Source of the DNA: Aradus depressus
Taxonomy: Eukaryota; Arthropoda; Insecta; Hemiptera; Aradidae
Direction: 5' to 3'
DNA: 64,000 bases
NCBI GenBank assembly: GCA_963662175.1
Contig: OY759217.1
Location: forward strand, 48,398,108-48,462,107
The position numbers and the translations under genes are program-made. This document shows positions 40,850-51,037 of the stretch, in pieces. Within the stretch, counting starts at the first letter, position 1. Each line of letters starts with the position of its first letter. The notes below the pieces were generated by a model. That model was not told the origin of the DNA, made no database searches, and saw only the letters and a list, made by a program, of their open reading frames with translations.

Positions 40850-41118
40850 TGACAACAAGCAGCAGGCACTGATAAGCGTGCGATAAAGGAAATAATGCTG
40901 GCCCATGGTGTGGACATGCCACTTTAGCCACTGCGCAGCTTACTTGCGCATGCTGGCCTCCTTTGATGTGTGTAGTCGGACCGCTCCCAACGCCATCCAT
41001 GGCCATCACCATCTCCATCATCCACTACTTAGGCCACTACAGGCCATCAGCCCTCTACACAATGGTGATGGCTCACAGTGGCTCAAGATGGGCCATAGTG
41101 TAGAGGAGCCATAATGGC
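40850..41118 (-). repeat. LINE 3' UTR-like sequence inside the palindrome
   Basis: Contains 'GCCATAGTGTAGAGGAGCCA' (41092), repeated at 41545 as GCCATAGTGTAGAGGAACCA next to the LINE tail. It is probably a second copy of the same LINE's 3' end. The ORF at 40815-41021 has no domain. Confidence 0.4.
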
Positions 41119-41206
41119 AGTTTATTGAGGTATTAGTTTATTGAAATATTAGTTTTTTGAAATAATTAGTTTTCTATAACAAGAAATCGCTGTTTATTAT
41201 TAATTA

Positions 41207-41334
41207 TGGCAAAATCGAAAAAAGAAATAAATTGGGTTACAGAAGAGACATTTAAGTTTATTGAGTTGTATCAAAAGAAGTCTTGAATTTGGAACCCGAA
41301 AGACAAGGTACATAAAGATAAAAATAAAGTAAGA
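41207..41334 (+). pseudogene. inactivated mirror copy of the MADF exon
   Basis: Reads as the minus-strand exon at 40493-40615 with a few substitutions, but a TGA stop replaces the codon before cysteine (after YQKKS). At the exon end the donor is GTAAGA instead of GTAAGT. Confidence 0.75.
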
Positions 41335-41409
41335 TTTAATTTATCAAATTATGTTTTTTATATAATGTTCTGCTTCTCCATACTAGTTACTAGGCAACTT
41401 CTTATTGAG

Positions 41410-41890
41410 AAATTATAAATTCACTATGGCCCATTCATGCACATCTAGAATGGTCCATCTAGATGGACCACTGTGTGGATGCGTCCATTCAGGCCATCAT
41501 AATGGGCCATGATAATGGTGACCATCATGATGGCCCACAATGAGCCATAGTGTAGAGGAACCATAAGATGTTACACATTTGTTCCATCTTTCTCTGTTGC
41601 TGGCCACTGTGCACCATCCATCCCCTATTCTCTCCACTATCTCGTCCCTCCACCGCAGTCCAGGTCTTCCTTTTCCTCTTCTTCTGTCTCTAGGAATCCA
41701 CTCCGTGCAGACTTTAGCCCATCGTCGAGGATCCATCCTTGTCACATGTCCGGCCCATCTCCACATCAGCAAGTGTACTTCCTTCTGGAGGCTTCTTAGC
41801 CTCACCTTCCGTAGAACCTCGCTGTTTCTTATCCTGTCACTTATCTTTATTCCATGTGTTACAGTATTATTTAAGAAATAACCCTCATTT
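41410..41890 (-). mobile_element. LINE reverse-transcriptase C-terminal tail and 3' UTR
   Basis: The minus strand reads 'LQKEVHLLMWRWAGHVTRMD', then RRGKGRPGLRWRDEIVERIG and 'RERWNKCVTSYG'. The order is W-WAGH-RM, GRP-LRWRDEI, WN--V, typical of the C terminus of RTE-like non-LTR elements, in a different subfamily from the tail at 8107. 5'-truncated and inactive. Confidence 0.75.
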
Positions 41891-42164
41891 TTACTTTTTG
41901 CTTTTGTTTTGTTTTATCTGGTTTTATTTTTATTTTATTTTAATCAAGAAGTAACAGTTTTACTCAAGAAATAATTTAATTTAATTTAGGAACAATCGTT
42001 AAATTATTTTCTGATTTCTTCTGTTGAAAGAGCAGTAGACTCAAAACCTCCAAAAGGAGAGGCTTTTGTTCTAAAATAATGTTAATAAAGCTATTTTAGT
42101 GGTAAGCTATGAAAGTGTAGTTAGGGTAGTTGTTGCTGTTGTTCCAGATACAGACAGACAAGCA

Positions 42165-42335
42165 TTTTATTTCCCCAGATATACGAAGTATTGGCAAGAT
42201 TTTGTAATTCATCAGAAATTGGATTTTGAATTTTCATCTTGGAATTTCATGTTTTTCCTTGAAACCAAATATGAAAAAAAAAAGTCTATGTTTCTCTGAA
42301 CATTGGCCGAAGGGAAGGGGGGATTGATTAGAGCA
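42165..42335 (+). repeat. TTCCCC element, 5' half
   Basis: 'TTTCCCCAGATATACGAAGT' (left hairpin), 'ATTTCATGTTTTTCCTTGAA', 'GGCCGAAGGGAAGGGGGGAT'. The monomer body and 3' end are missing. Confidence 0.7.
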
Positions 42336-42339
42336 GCGA

Positions 42340-43150
42340 TCTCCTAACTTTTTTGATCGCGTACCCCTAAGACGAAAATAGAAGAAAAAGAAGAGTTTAT
42401 TGTAACAGTCGCATTTACAGAGGTACAATTATACAATAAGGTTCCTTAACCATTACCCTTATACACTAAATACAAACCAAAAATAATCAGTTAAATTAAA
42501 AACAATGAGAGCAAATTTTAAAAACTCTTAAAGAAAAAAAAAAAAAAAAATACAAAGTAACTGAAATGAATAGAAAATAATTAATAAACATTCAAAACAG
42601 ATATTATAATTTAAAATTGTGAACGGATATTTTTTTGTTTCCCTCCCTGAGTTTTCCCTATTTTCTTTACCAAAACGTTTTGCTTTCTGTCACACTTAAG
42701 TAAAACGTTTTTACTGGAATTTATTATGTAGTCCAGTAGGAGCTCAACATTTAGGTGTTCATGGATTTGGAGGAGTGAGGTGTCCCTCGAGTAGCTACCA
42801 ACCAATCTTGTCTCATCTACTTCACTGTTATTTTCACTCCTACATCTTCTCTTCTCTCACTCAGACTGGTTCACTACACCTTAACCTTAAAAATCACTTC
42901 TCTCTCTAGACTGTCTTCTTCGACAACACAACTTAGACTGTTTCTCACTATTTAAAACAGCTATTCGTCGTCTTTTGTTCTTCATTAATTGGTTGTTCAC
43001 ATTTCGTTTTAAAAACAAAATGCGACTAGTCCATTTTTGTATATTTATTCACTATTTAAGTTACTTCATTCTTAACAGCTGAAGGAATTGATTTTTTAAT
43101 ATATTAATTATCCTAATGTGTGTAAATTTATACATCCCAGGATTCACACT
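42340..43150. other. unassigned sequence
   Basis: A poly-A run at 42534-42550, several AT-rich stretches and no domain-bearing ORF. Nothing further recognised. Confidence 0.35.
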
Positions 43151-43250
43151 GCCGGTGATTCACCGACGATATTTTGGTATCAGGAAGTCGAAAAATATGA
43201 AATCCCGATGAAAACAACAGAATTTCTGAACGAATACTATACTTTTGCGT
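43150..43250 (-). repeat. TTCCCC element, recombined fragment
   Basis: 'GCCGGTGATTCACCGACGAT' (3' flank) joined to 'ATCAGGAAGTCGAAAAATAT' and 'CAGAATTTCTGAACGAATAC' (5' region, minus). Confidence 0.6.
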
Positions 43251-43900
43251 CTACTTGGCCGGGAGACTCTGTTGAGACTAGCTGTGAGGAGTGACAGGAG
43301 TCTATGTAAAGTAGATTAGAGAGATGCTCAGTGGGTGAGGTCTCTGAAAGATCAAAGCAATGATTTATAAGGAAGGAAGGGAGTGCCGGCTCTGGTGGGT
43401 GCATGTAAACATGGGCCAGCAACCAGCTCCGGAGTCGGCCAATTAATTCATTAGGTTCCGTCTCTCAAGGCAGTTCTCCGTCTTAACTTCCCATGGCTTC
43501 TCTCCCACCCAACACAAACAAATAATGGATTCACCCTTTTATTTACCTTTTCCTGACTGAACACATTTATTTAGCACCTTCCTCTTAATAAATTAACGAG
43601 TACAACGGAACAACTATGAGAGTCACAATGAATTAACCCACTCTGTTTTACCTCGCCTCCTAGAGTCCTCCATTGTTCGCTAGTTTTCATAACTAAAAAA
43701 TTTTAAAAATGTTTTAACTCATAGAAACAATTCAACAGCGTCATCCCACGAGTACATTGAGAAGTCTAAAGGTAAAAAGGCCATTAGTCCTTTAGACTTC
43801 TCACTGTACAGGTGACATGTGCATCTGATGCTGTGTAAAATTGCTGCCGCTCGGTTGAAAACAAAGATCTTATTAAATTGAATAATGAATTATTGAGTCT
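43250..43900. other. unassigned sequence with a short inverted repeat
   Basis: 'GAGAAGTCTAAAGG' (43759) and its near complement 'CCTTTAGACTTCTC' (43789) form a ~14-bp inverted pair around 'TAAAAAGGCCATTAGT'. Nothing else recognised. Confidence 0.4.
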
Positions 43901-43909
43901 ATTTTTTTA

Positions 43910-44442
43910 AACATTCAGCGGATATCGCTGAAATTTGACATGTTATGTCCTCATTGAGTTTTGACTTTAAATATGAAATTTCATGTCGATACATTCGTTA
44001 CACCGGCAGTTCTTGGGGTTTATGAGTTGAGCCCCCTCTGATCCCCCCTTCTCTTCCGCCGATTCCGCTGAAAATTGATAAGTGTTTCCCCTATGGGGCT
44101 TAATTCACATATGAAATTTTGTGTCGTAACATTCATTATATCGGCAGTTAGAGCTTTTATGTTAAGCCTCCCCCCTAATCCCCCCTCCCCTTTGATTGAT
44201 TTGACTGAAAAATAATATGTGTTGTCCTGAGAGGGATGTGAATTCACATATAAAATTTCGTTTTGATACATTCATAAGATCAGGAGTTATCGTGTTCACA
44301 GACAGACAGCAATTTTTTTTTTTTTCTTATTTAAAATCTAGAGGTCGAAAAACATGAAATTCCATTGAATACTCCGCATCGAATTAAATATCGATTATCG
44401 ATTACATAACTTCTCCTATACTTTGTATAACTGTGGAAGTAA
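43910..44442 (-). repeat. TTCCCC element, long minus copy with hairpin
   Basis: Three monomers, 'CAGGAGTTATCGTGTTCACA', GACAGACAGC, poly-T, 'ATGAAATTCCATTGAATACT', and the hairpin 'ACTTCTCCTATACTTTGTAT' ... GTGGAAGT (about 44411-44442). The 3' terminus is missing. The minus-strand ORF 44020-44271 is a monomer reading. Confidence 0.75.
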
Positions 44443-44468
44443 AAGATGATATTTCATTTTGTTTCTAG

Positions 44469-44616
44469 GTGGAAATACACGATAAAGCAGAAGAAGGAGA
44501 TCGTGAAATTGGCAAAATGGAAGAAAAGTGAGGATCCAAAATGTATTTCCCACAAAGCCGTGGGCTTTTCTGGAATCCCTCCAACATTATCCAGACCCCA
44601 CCGTTCTTATCGCTGA
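44469..44616 (+). CDS. possible terminal exon with HTH-like sequence (speculative)
   Basis: After TTTGTTTCTAG (acceptor-like, ends 44468) a frame of 48 codons runs to TGA (44614-44616): 'WKYTIKQKKEIVKLAKWKKS' and later 'CISHKAVGFSGIPPTLSRP'. YTIK-K-EIVKLA followed by an A--F-I---TLSR-like stretch resembles the N-terminal helix-turn-helix (Psq/CENP-B type) of pogo/Tigger-like transposases and related proteins. I cannot exclude chance. No other exon of the gene is visible. Confidence 0.25.
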
Positions 44617-44837
44617 TGGATCCAAAAAGATTTCGTGACTAAAATGTGTATCCTCTCTCTACATATTTATTTGGGGATTCGAAGAATATCTCGGTCAGAG
44701 AGGGGGAATACAGAAGGATAACCTAAATATTTCATAAGAGAAAAAAATTGAATGAATACAACAAGAATTTTATGCAAATTTATCAAAAAGTCAAAATCAA
44801 AATTATAAATATTAATACTTTTTCATATAACATAATT

Positions 44838-44958
44838 GAGGGCGCCGGTAGCTCAGTGGTATGCATGCTTGTCTTCTGAGCTCAAGATCGTGGGTTCGAA
44901 ACCCGACCGAGGCCATTAGTTTATTTTATCTGGGAGGTAAAATAAACTTAACCTAACC
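44838..44958 (+). mobile_element. tRNA-derived SINE (family 1), 120-bp short form with target duplication
   Basis: Full tRNA-like head (A-box region, B box 'GGGTTCGAAACCC') and 'TTAGTTTATTTTATCTGGGA', then directly the CCTAACCTA tail. Perfect 12-bp target duplication TATAACATAATT (44826-44837 and 44959-44970). About 210 bp of the usual body is absent. Confidence 0.88.
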
Positions 44959-45034
44959 TATAACATAATTTGATACTCCAAATGTGAAGCGTAACAAAAT
45001 TTAGCACATATTTCCAACATAGGATTTTTCATTT

Positions 45035-45292
45035 CTCGCTCTTTCGTCGATCTGGTGGACATGAGCTCGACTCTACAGTGGGGGAGTCCTAAATTGTGTC
45101 AACTCAGATTTATTCATCTAGGGAAAAGGTCTTTAACGAGTTACCTGACATCGGCTCGGGACCATCGCTTAACGTCCCATTCGAAGGATGTCATGGTAAG
45201 GTTTTTTCACTTCTTAGATAAAAAAAAACCTAGGCGAGGTTTTGAACCCACGAGTAGACAAGTACGCTAGCTCTGAAATAAGGGGCGCCTAC
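45035..45292 (-). mobile_element. tRNA-derived SINE (family 1), diverged
   Basis: 'GATCTGGTGGACATGAGCTC', 'GGTCTTTAACGAGTTACCTG', 'GGACCATCGCTTAACGTCCC', decayed B box ('GGTTTTGAACCCACGAG') and terminal GGGGCGCC. Confidence 0.8.
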
Positions 45293-45595
45293 ATGTGTTA
45301 GATGAACCGTTATATTACATTGTAAAGAAAGGTGAAATCACATTCAAAAACTATAGAATCGCTGCGCCTAACATCCGTCTGTGATGTCACTTTATAGAAA
45401 ATCGCGCGGCCAGCGTGTTCTTACTCGACATGGAGGGTTTTTGGGAAATGAGAGAAGAAACGCTCAGCAAGAGGATTGGGATGGGTATTCCATTTAGAAT
45501 GGATTTTATTGAAACGGTTATTATATGTAATAGTAAGATGTTGTGAGACGAGATTTCTCATACAAATTAATAAAAGACGTTGTCTTCCTATACGT

Positions 45596-45776
45596 TGTTT
45601 TATTTTTGACCAGAACCGTTTTTGAACGCAACAGCGTCATCATCAGTGGTACATCCCACCCACACAGCACAACTGTTGGGCCAGTTGTCCTTTAACCGCT
45701 GAGCTGTGTGGGTGGGATGTACAACTGATGATGATGCTATTAAGTTGAAAACCGATTCTGGACAAAAATAAAACAG
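45596..45776. repeat. 181-bp inverted repeat with CTGATGATGATG motifs
   Basis: Arms of ~72 bp: left 'GTTTTATTTTTGACCAGAAC' to 'CATCCCACCCACACAGC', right the near-complement from GCTGTGTGGGTGGGATG to 'GGACAAAAATAAAAC'. The spacer is ~35 bp. Both arms contain CTGATGATGATGCT (or complement) followed after ~10 bp by GAAAAC, reminiscent of the other hammerhead-like motifs. Confidence 0.75.
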
Positions 45777-45784
45777 TGGAAGAT

Positions 45785-46095
45785 AACTTCAAAATTCGAT
45801 GAGGTTTTCAACGGAATTTTATGTTTTCACACCTGATTCCAAAATGAAAAAAAAAAAATGTTTGTCTGTGTGGGCGATAACTCCCGATAGAATTTACTTA
45901 TCAACACCAAATTTTAATATGTGTATTCAGAATCTTTTAGGGACGACACATTTTAAATTTAATGCAAATCAGCCGAAGGAAATGGGGGGGGGGGGGGGGG
46001 GGGGGGGGTTAGGGGGTAGCCTTTATACAAAATTTCAAGTGATTCACCACAGTATTTTTTTTCGCTATTACCATCACACATTATACATAATAAAC
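45785..46095 (+). repeat. TTCCCC element with 25-bp poly-G
   Basis: 'AAATTCGATGAGGTTTTCAA', 'GCGATAACTCCCGATAGAAT', then 'AATCAGCCGAAGGAAAT' followed by 25 G (45984-46008) where the family has a short G run. Confidence 0.75.
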
Positions 46096-46099
46096 ATCA

Positions 46100-46750
46100 A
46101 TAACTTCCAATGAGAGGCAAACTCGCAGAATTTATGAGAGTTTACATTGTCAATTTAGTCATGTTGGGATATTCATATCGAAGTAAGCCACATGTTTCCA
46201 AGCCAACATGAACAGATAGCCTATTGTTTCACACGTGAACTAGTTGAGAGACTTCTATACTGTGTTCATGTTCGAGGCAAAACATTAATTAACTGGGACG
46301 TAGAGACAGAAGCCATAGCCGGGGATTGTGGGTAAGTTTTAGCATGCTGATAAGGGAGAAGCTTACCAATGGGCTGGTGGCTCAAAGACAGATGGCTCTA
46401 CATTGTGAGTCCTTAGCGTGCCTTTCTACTTGAGATAGGAGAGGAGTCGAACCGGGAACCCTTGTCTGCCTGACTTGACTTCTAACATCCTTGTCTCTCT
46501 TCAGCTAATCCAACTAGAGGGACTAACTTCACAACACTAACTTACAGCTGATCCAGTCCTTAATCAATAGCTCGGTAAAGCAATCCTGGATCTAAAGCAG
46601 GCGACTTTACTTTGAAAGTCCTTAAGTGTGTGCCTTTCCAAAAGATAACAGCATTAATCTTCTGTTCTTGACGATCCAACTGAGGTTGACAAGAGGAAAT
46701 TGGTGTTTTTTATTACAACGGCGCAACAATTCGTAAAAAAGTATATGTTA
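46100..46750. other. unassigned sequence
   Basis: Slightly richer in G+C than average with no long ORF. No repeat family or exon recognised. Confidence 0.35.
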
Positions 46751-46753
46751 GTC

Positions 46754-46890
46754 CAGAGCGCGCCGGTAGCTCAGAGGTAACATGCAAGAGCTCAAGATTG
46801 CGGGTTCGAAACCCGGCCGAAGTCCTCCGGTTTTTACCTTGAGCACGTAAACCTGTGTAGGCAAAATTTAGGACTCCCACACTAGAACTA
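46754..46890 (+). mobile_element. tRNA-derived SINE (family 1), internally deleted
   Basis: Head 'GCGCCGGTAGCTCAGAGGTA', B box 'GCGGGTTCGAAACCCGGCC', then most of the body is missing and it resumes at 'AGGCAAAATTTAGGACTCCC'. Confidence 0.82.
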
Positions 46891-47019
46891 AGAGCATTGG
46901 ATGTTTAGGTCCCTAAGTGTCTACAACAGCACTCCCATCATATATATCTATCTCTTCCAGTTCAAGAAGATGTGGTTCTTGCAGTTGCACATAACTTTGT
47001 AATAGTCTTCGTCTAGCTC

Positions 47020-47290
47020 GGATGATCCTAATAACTGCCGATGTAATGAATGTGTCGACAAGAAATTCTATATTTAAATTTATAAACCCTATATGGACAG
47101 CACCTATTAGTTTTCGCGAAATCGGCCGAAAGTGAGGGGGCTCGACTCAAAAATCCTAATAACTGTCATGAATGTATCGATACGAAATTTAGTACGAAGG
47201 TGCAAAGCCTTTATCGTCCATTGGTTTTGGAGGGAGAGCGAAAACGTAATCGATTAATTCGTGCTGGAAAAACATTGCCAAGTGATTTAA
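47020..47290 (+). repeat. TTCCCC element, 3' half
   Basis: 'AATAACTGCCGATGTAATGA', 'TTAGTTTTCGCGAAATCGGC', 'TTGGTTTTGGAGGGAGAGCG', 'TTAATTCGTGCTGGAAAAAC'. Confidence 0.72.
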
Positions 47291-47583
47291 TTGTTTTTGT
47301 TGTATCCACAATACATGATGCATGCCCAGTGCATATTATATGTTCTGCATCTTGTTCTTTAGAGGTTAACAGCCTTGTAAAGCTTTGTTAAACCTGAACT
47401 AGTTATAGACCTCTAGTAGTTAAGGCCAACTTAGTTGCCATTTAACTTAATCTTAGTTGAATTACATAGTTTCCTATTAGTTGTTAGTTGGTTTCATGAA
47501 GAGAGATCTTGCAGTTCTGAGAGAGGTCACAGGACAGAGCCACTATACCGTACTTCTGCAGTCTAACATCACACCTTCTGGTC

Positions 47584-47665
47584 TGAGGGCGCCAGTAGCC
47601 CAGTGCTAGACTATTGAACTCAAGACCGCGGGTTCAAAACCTGGCCGAGGCCCTTAGGTGTTTAC
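47584..47665 (+). mobile_element. tRNA-derived SINE (family 1), head only
   Basis: 'GAGGGCGCCAGTAGCCCAGT', 'GCGGGTTCAAAACCTGGCCG', then stops within the post-B-box segment and a TTCCCC element follows. Confidence 0.78.
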
Positions 47666-47667
47666 TT

Positions 47668-48830
47668 TCTAGTATAGGGGAAGTTATGTAATCGAACAAA
47701 AATTAGATTCTGAGTTTTCAACGAAATTTCATGTTTCCCGACCTCTAAATTCCAAATATGAAAAAAAAATTCTCTCTCTGTGTATCTGTGACCACGATAA
47801 CTCCCGACCAAAGGGGAGTGGACGATTGGGGGCTTATCATAAAAGCTCTAATAACTGCCGATAAAATGAATGTATCGACACAAACTTTTATATGTTATGC
47901 CAAAACCCCATAAGGACCACACATATCGATTTCTAGCCAAATCGGCCGGAAGGGAAGGGGAGGATCATAAACCCCAATAACTGCCGATAAAATGAATGTA
48001 TCGACACAAACTTTTATATGTTATGCCAAAACCCCATAAGGACCACACATATCGATTTCTAGCCAAATCGGCCGGAAGGGAAGGGGAGGATCATAAACCC
48101 CAATAACTGCCGATAAAATGAATGTATCGACACAAACTTTTATATGTTATGCCAAAACCCCATAAGGACCACACATATCGATTTCTAGCCAAATCGGCCG
48201 GAAGGGAAGGGGAGGATCATAAACCCCAATAACTGCCGATAAAATGAATGTATCGACACAAACTTTTATATGTTATGCCAAAACCCCATAAGGACCACAC
48301 ATATCGATTTCTAGCCAAATCGGCCGGAAGGGAAGGGGAGGATCATAAACCCCAATAACTGCCGATAAAATGAATGTATCGACACAAACTTTTATATGTT
48401 ATGCCAAAACCCCATAAGGACCACACATATCGATTTCTAGCCAAATCGGCCGGAAGGGAAGGGGAGGATCATAAACCCCAATAACTGCCGATAAAATGAA
48501 TGTATCGACACAAACTTTTATATGTTATGCCAAAACCCCATAAGGACCACACATATCGATTTCTAGCCAAATCGGCCGGAAGGGAAGGGGAGGATCATAA
48601 ACCCCAATAACTGCCGATAAAATGAATGTATCGACACAAACTTTTATATGTTATGCCAAAACCCCATAAGGACCACACATATCGATTTCTAGCCAAATCG
48701 GCCGGAAGGGAAGGGGAGGATCATAAACCCCAATAACTGCCGATCTAATGAACGTATGGACATGAATTTTACCCCTATGTAATCAACTGTTGCATATTAG
48801 CGCAAACGGTCGATTGGTTAATCAGTTAAA
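47668..48830 (+). repeat. TTCCCC element with an expanded monomer array
   Basis: Right half of the hairpin ('AGTATAGGGGAAGTTATGTA', 47679 on), 'CGACCTCTAAATTCCAAATA', one ordinary segment, seven tandem monomers (47851-48732), then the family's 3' part ('TTAGCGCAAACGGTCGATTG') cut before the terminal GGGGAAGT. Confidence 0.88.
47851..48732 (+). repeat. seven identical 126-bp monomers
   Basis: Units start ATAACTGCCGATAAAATGAA at 47851, 47977, 48103, 48229, 48355, 48481 and 48607; the next start (48733) is a diverged monomer (CGATCTAATGAACG). I saw no difference among the seven by reading. Identity this high implies very recent expansion or ongoing homogenisation. Equivalent monomers in other copies are single or up to three (5092-5540). 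Confidence 0.93.
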
Positions 48831-48834
48831 TTTC

Positions 48835-49200
48835 GCAGCTCTACTTTTTTCAAGTTTGTAATTTTATAAGAGTTTAGCCACTGGATCCTTAAGGTGGATG
48901 AAGTGAGGTTAGGTGGCTGTTATGACAAGGCTCAAAGAATAATGCCGTCATAAATCAAGATGGAGGCCAGGGGTGTTGTGTTTCATTTTTCGATTAATTT
49001 TGTTACTTGAGTTGGTGTTAAGATATCTGAGAGGAACAATCAGCTATTCAGTAGCCACCCGGTGATTAATCGGTCGCTCATGGTTAGTTAGAGGCAGACG
49101 CGGGTAGTTCTTGGACTGCGTGGTAGTGGATGTAGACCATATCTCAACTGCAGAGAAGATAAACAATATAAGGATGATGAATTATTATATGAAAAAATAA
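48835..49200. other. unassigned sequence
   Basis: No repeat family, ORF or exon recognised. Confidence 0.35.
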
Positions 49201-49204
49201 TATA

Positions 49205-49735
49205 TATAAAAAGTTGTTAGCGAATCACCTGTTATGTACCTACCAGCACAAATTAAGTTTCCGCTTTCTCTCCAAAAACAATCAACGGTTCGGAATAAAA
49301 ATCAAGACTGGACTTATATTGTGGTGTATTCAGCATACATTCATTACATCTGCAGTTATTAGTGTTTTTGGGTTGAGCCTTACATTGTTGGTAATGAGCG
49401 TTTTCGCGATGACCCACCTCTGATCCTCCTCTTCGGCCAATTCCGCTGTAATTTCATCAATGTCGTTGTTACGGCATTTTAAATTTACATATGAAATTGT
49501 GTATGATACATGGATTGCAATGACACTTATTTGAGTTGAGCCCCTTTTAATTCCCTCTTTTCCTTCGGCCGATTCTACTGAACAGTATTAGGTATCGTCC
49601 GAGAATTTGAATTTAAATATGAAATTTTATTTCGATATATTCATTACAACGACAGTTAGTAGAGTTTTGGATTAACCCCCCTCCTCAACCCCCTAATCCT
49701 TTCGGCCAATCAGGCGTATTTATAGATATTGAAGT
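49205..49735 (-). repeat. TTCCCC element, minus copy, several monomers
   Basis: 'GTTAGCGAATCACCTGTTAT', 'GTACCTACCAGCACAAATTA', 'CGCTTTCTCTCCAAAAACAA', then monomers with TTCGGCCAATTCCGCTGTAA and 'CGGCCGATTCTACTGAACAG'. The hairpin end is not present. Confidence 0.72.
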
Positions 49736-49844
49736 AGAAGCGCTAAAGCGCTTAATGGTCAGTTTTGGAATTCTTCAAGTTTCTTTGAAAACTGTTTCAA
49801 ACTGAAACTGATTATATAACAAATTGATTCCCTTCTACTTCCCA

Positions 49845-50165
49845 CCTGTACAATGTGTAGGAAAAATGATGTAATCGGTCAAAAATTGTGATAAATTTAA
49901 TTTTTTCCCCTTCTAGATTCCAAATATGTTACGAGAAATCGGTCGAAGGGGACGGGAACCAGAGAAGAAGGCTCGATTCAAATACTCTAATAACTGCCGA
50001 TTTAATTAATGTAACGACAGAAATTTTAGTATGAGGATTCAGAAGCCACTGTATAAGTCAAATATTGAGTTTCAGGCCAAACGGTCGATTGGCTTTGGAG
50101 GGAGAGCGAAAACTTAATTTATTTATTTGTGCTGAGGAGGTACATTGCCAGTGATTCACGATCCA
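49845..50165 (+). repeat. TTCCCC element, plus copy
   Basis: Decayed hairpin ('ACTTCCCACCTGTACAATGT'), 'ATGATGTAATCGGTCAAAAA', 'GGCTTTGGAGGGAGAGCGAA', end 'TGTGCTGAGGAGGTACATTG' and CAGTGATTCACGATCC. Confidence 0.72.
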
Positions 50166-50232
50166 CTTTTCTCAATCTGAACTGAACATTCCTATTTTTT
50201 TTATTTTGTGTTATGTATGTTTACATTACCAC

Positions 50233-50259
50233 CTAATGATGGCAGATAATTGCCGAAAC
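50233..50259 (+). ncRNA. hammerhead-like core motif
   Basis: CTAATGA (one change from CTGATGA) at 50233-50239, perfect 4-bp stem GGCA/TGCC around GATAAT, then GAAAC (50255-50259). Stem I is not evident. Decayed relic at best. Confidence 0.3.
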
Positions 50260-50880
50260 AAGTTGTACAATAAATACACTAATATATTGTTGGATGTATC
50301 TGTGTATTATATATTTAACAATATTTCTTTATACTGAAGGCATAAGAAAGCAAAAAAGAAATGTTTTTTACCTCACCACCAAGATGGACGTTACGATGGG
50401 GCTTCAGAACTGGAAACAGTTTTTCCATCTTTCGAGTTGGTTAACTCTGAAGAAAATCTCGTAACGCTCAAGAACGATTCTAATCTGTTTTTTACCACTC
50501 TTTCAAATGTCTTTAGGAAGCGAGGAGGGAAATTGGCTTTTAAGAAGCGGTAATATTACTTTTTCTCCTTCTGTTTTTAATATTGGAACAATATCCAAGA
50601 TTTCCAAGTGGCTAGGAAATGCCACTCCTATCGAAACATTTCCTTGAAATTTCCATCGCAGTTCTTTTAAATTGAAGGAGTTGAGCCAATGAACTTCGTC
50701 CTCACAACAGGCAGTAGTATTTGATGATGATGCTGGATAGTGTAGTTATTTTAAATGAACAAGTCGTTGTGTTCTTTGTTACTTCTAACTCAGCCAGATA
50801 CGTCCATGTTTTCCTAGCTATTAAATTCACTATTCTCTGAAATAAGTTTTACTTAAATTCATTCAACTTTTAATTAAAAA
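50260..50880. other. unassigned sequence
   Basis: Nothing recognised; 50380-50560 is slightly G+C-richer but stop-rich in all frames. Confidence 0.35.
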
Positions 50881-50884
50881 ATAA

Positions 50885-51035
50885 AAAAGTCGTCTGTGAA
50901 TCACCTGCAATCTACTTCCCCAGAACGAGTTGATTATTTACTTTTCCTCCCTCTCCGAAGTTGACTTCTGAATCCTCAAACTAAATTGTGTATCGATACA
51001 TTCGTTACATTGGCAGATATTAGGGTATTATGTGG
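50885..51035 (-). repeat. TTCCCC element, minus copy interrupted by a SINE
   Basis: 'GTCGTCTGTGAATCACCTGC', 'ACTTCCCCAGAACGAGTTGA', 'TATCGATACATTCGTTACAT'. It continues beyond the SINE at 51360-51455 ('CATGTCGTTAGATCGGG', poly-T). Confidence 0.7.
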
Positions 51036-51037
51036 CT

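Larger units (their letters stand above)
40446..41378. repeat. large inverted repeat carrying a MADF exon in each arm
   Basis: The left arm (about 40446-40690) and right arm (about 41130-41378) are near-perfect complements, starting at GAAGCAGAAC and its complement GTTCTGCTTC. Each includes a MADF first exon and 'AACTAATTATTTCAAAAAAC'-type words. The ~440-bp spacer holds a 16-bp tandem array (40681-40801) and G+C-richer ATGGCC-rich sequence that also occurs downstream at 41410-41560. Confidence 0.8.

Noticed and set aside
41579..41954. Serine/leucine-rich plus-strand ORFs
   Set aside because: Shadows of the LINE RT C terminus read on the minus strand.
42019..42080. Possible tRNA-like or snRNA sequence near 'AGACTCAAAACCTCCAAAAG'
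   Set aside because: No closing acceptor stem or recognisable box motifs.
47851..48732. CRISPR-like array
   Set aside because: The seven units are contiguous identical monomers with no unique spacers, in a eukaryotic interspersed element.
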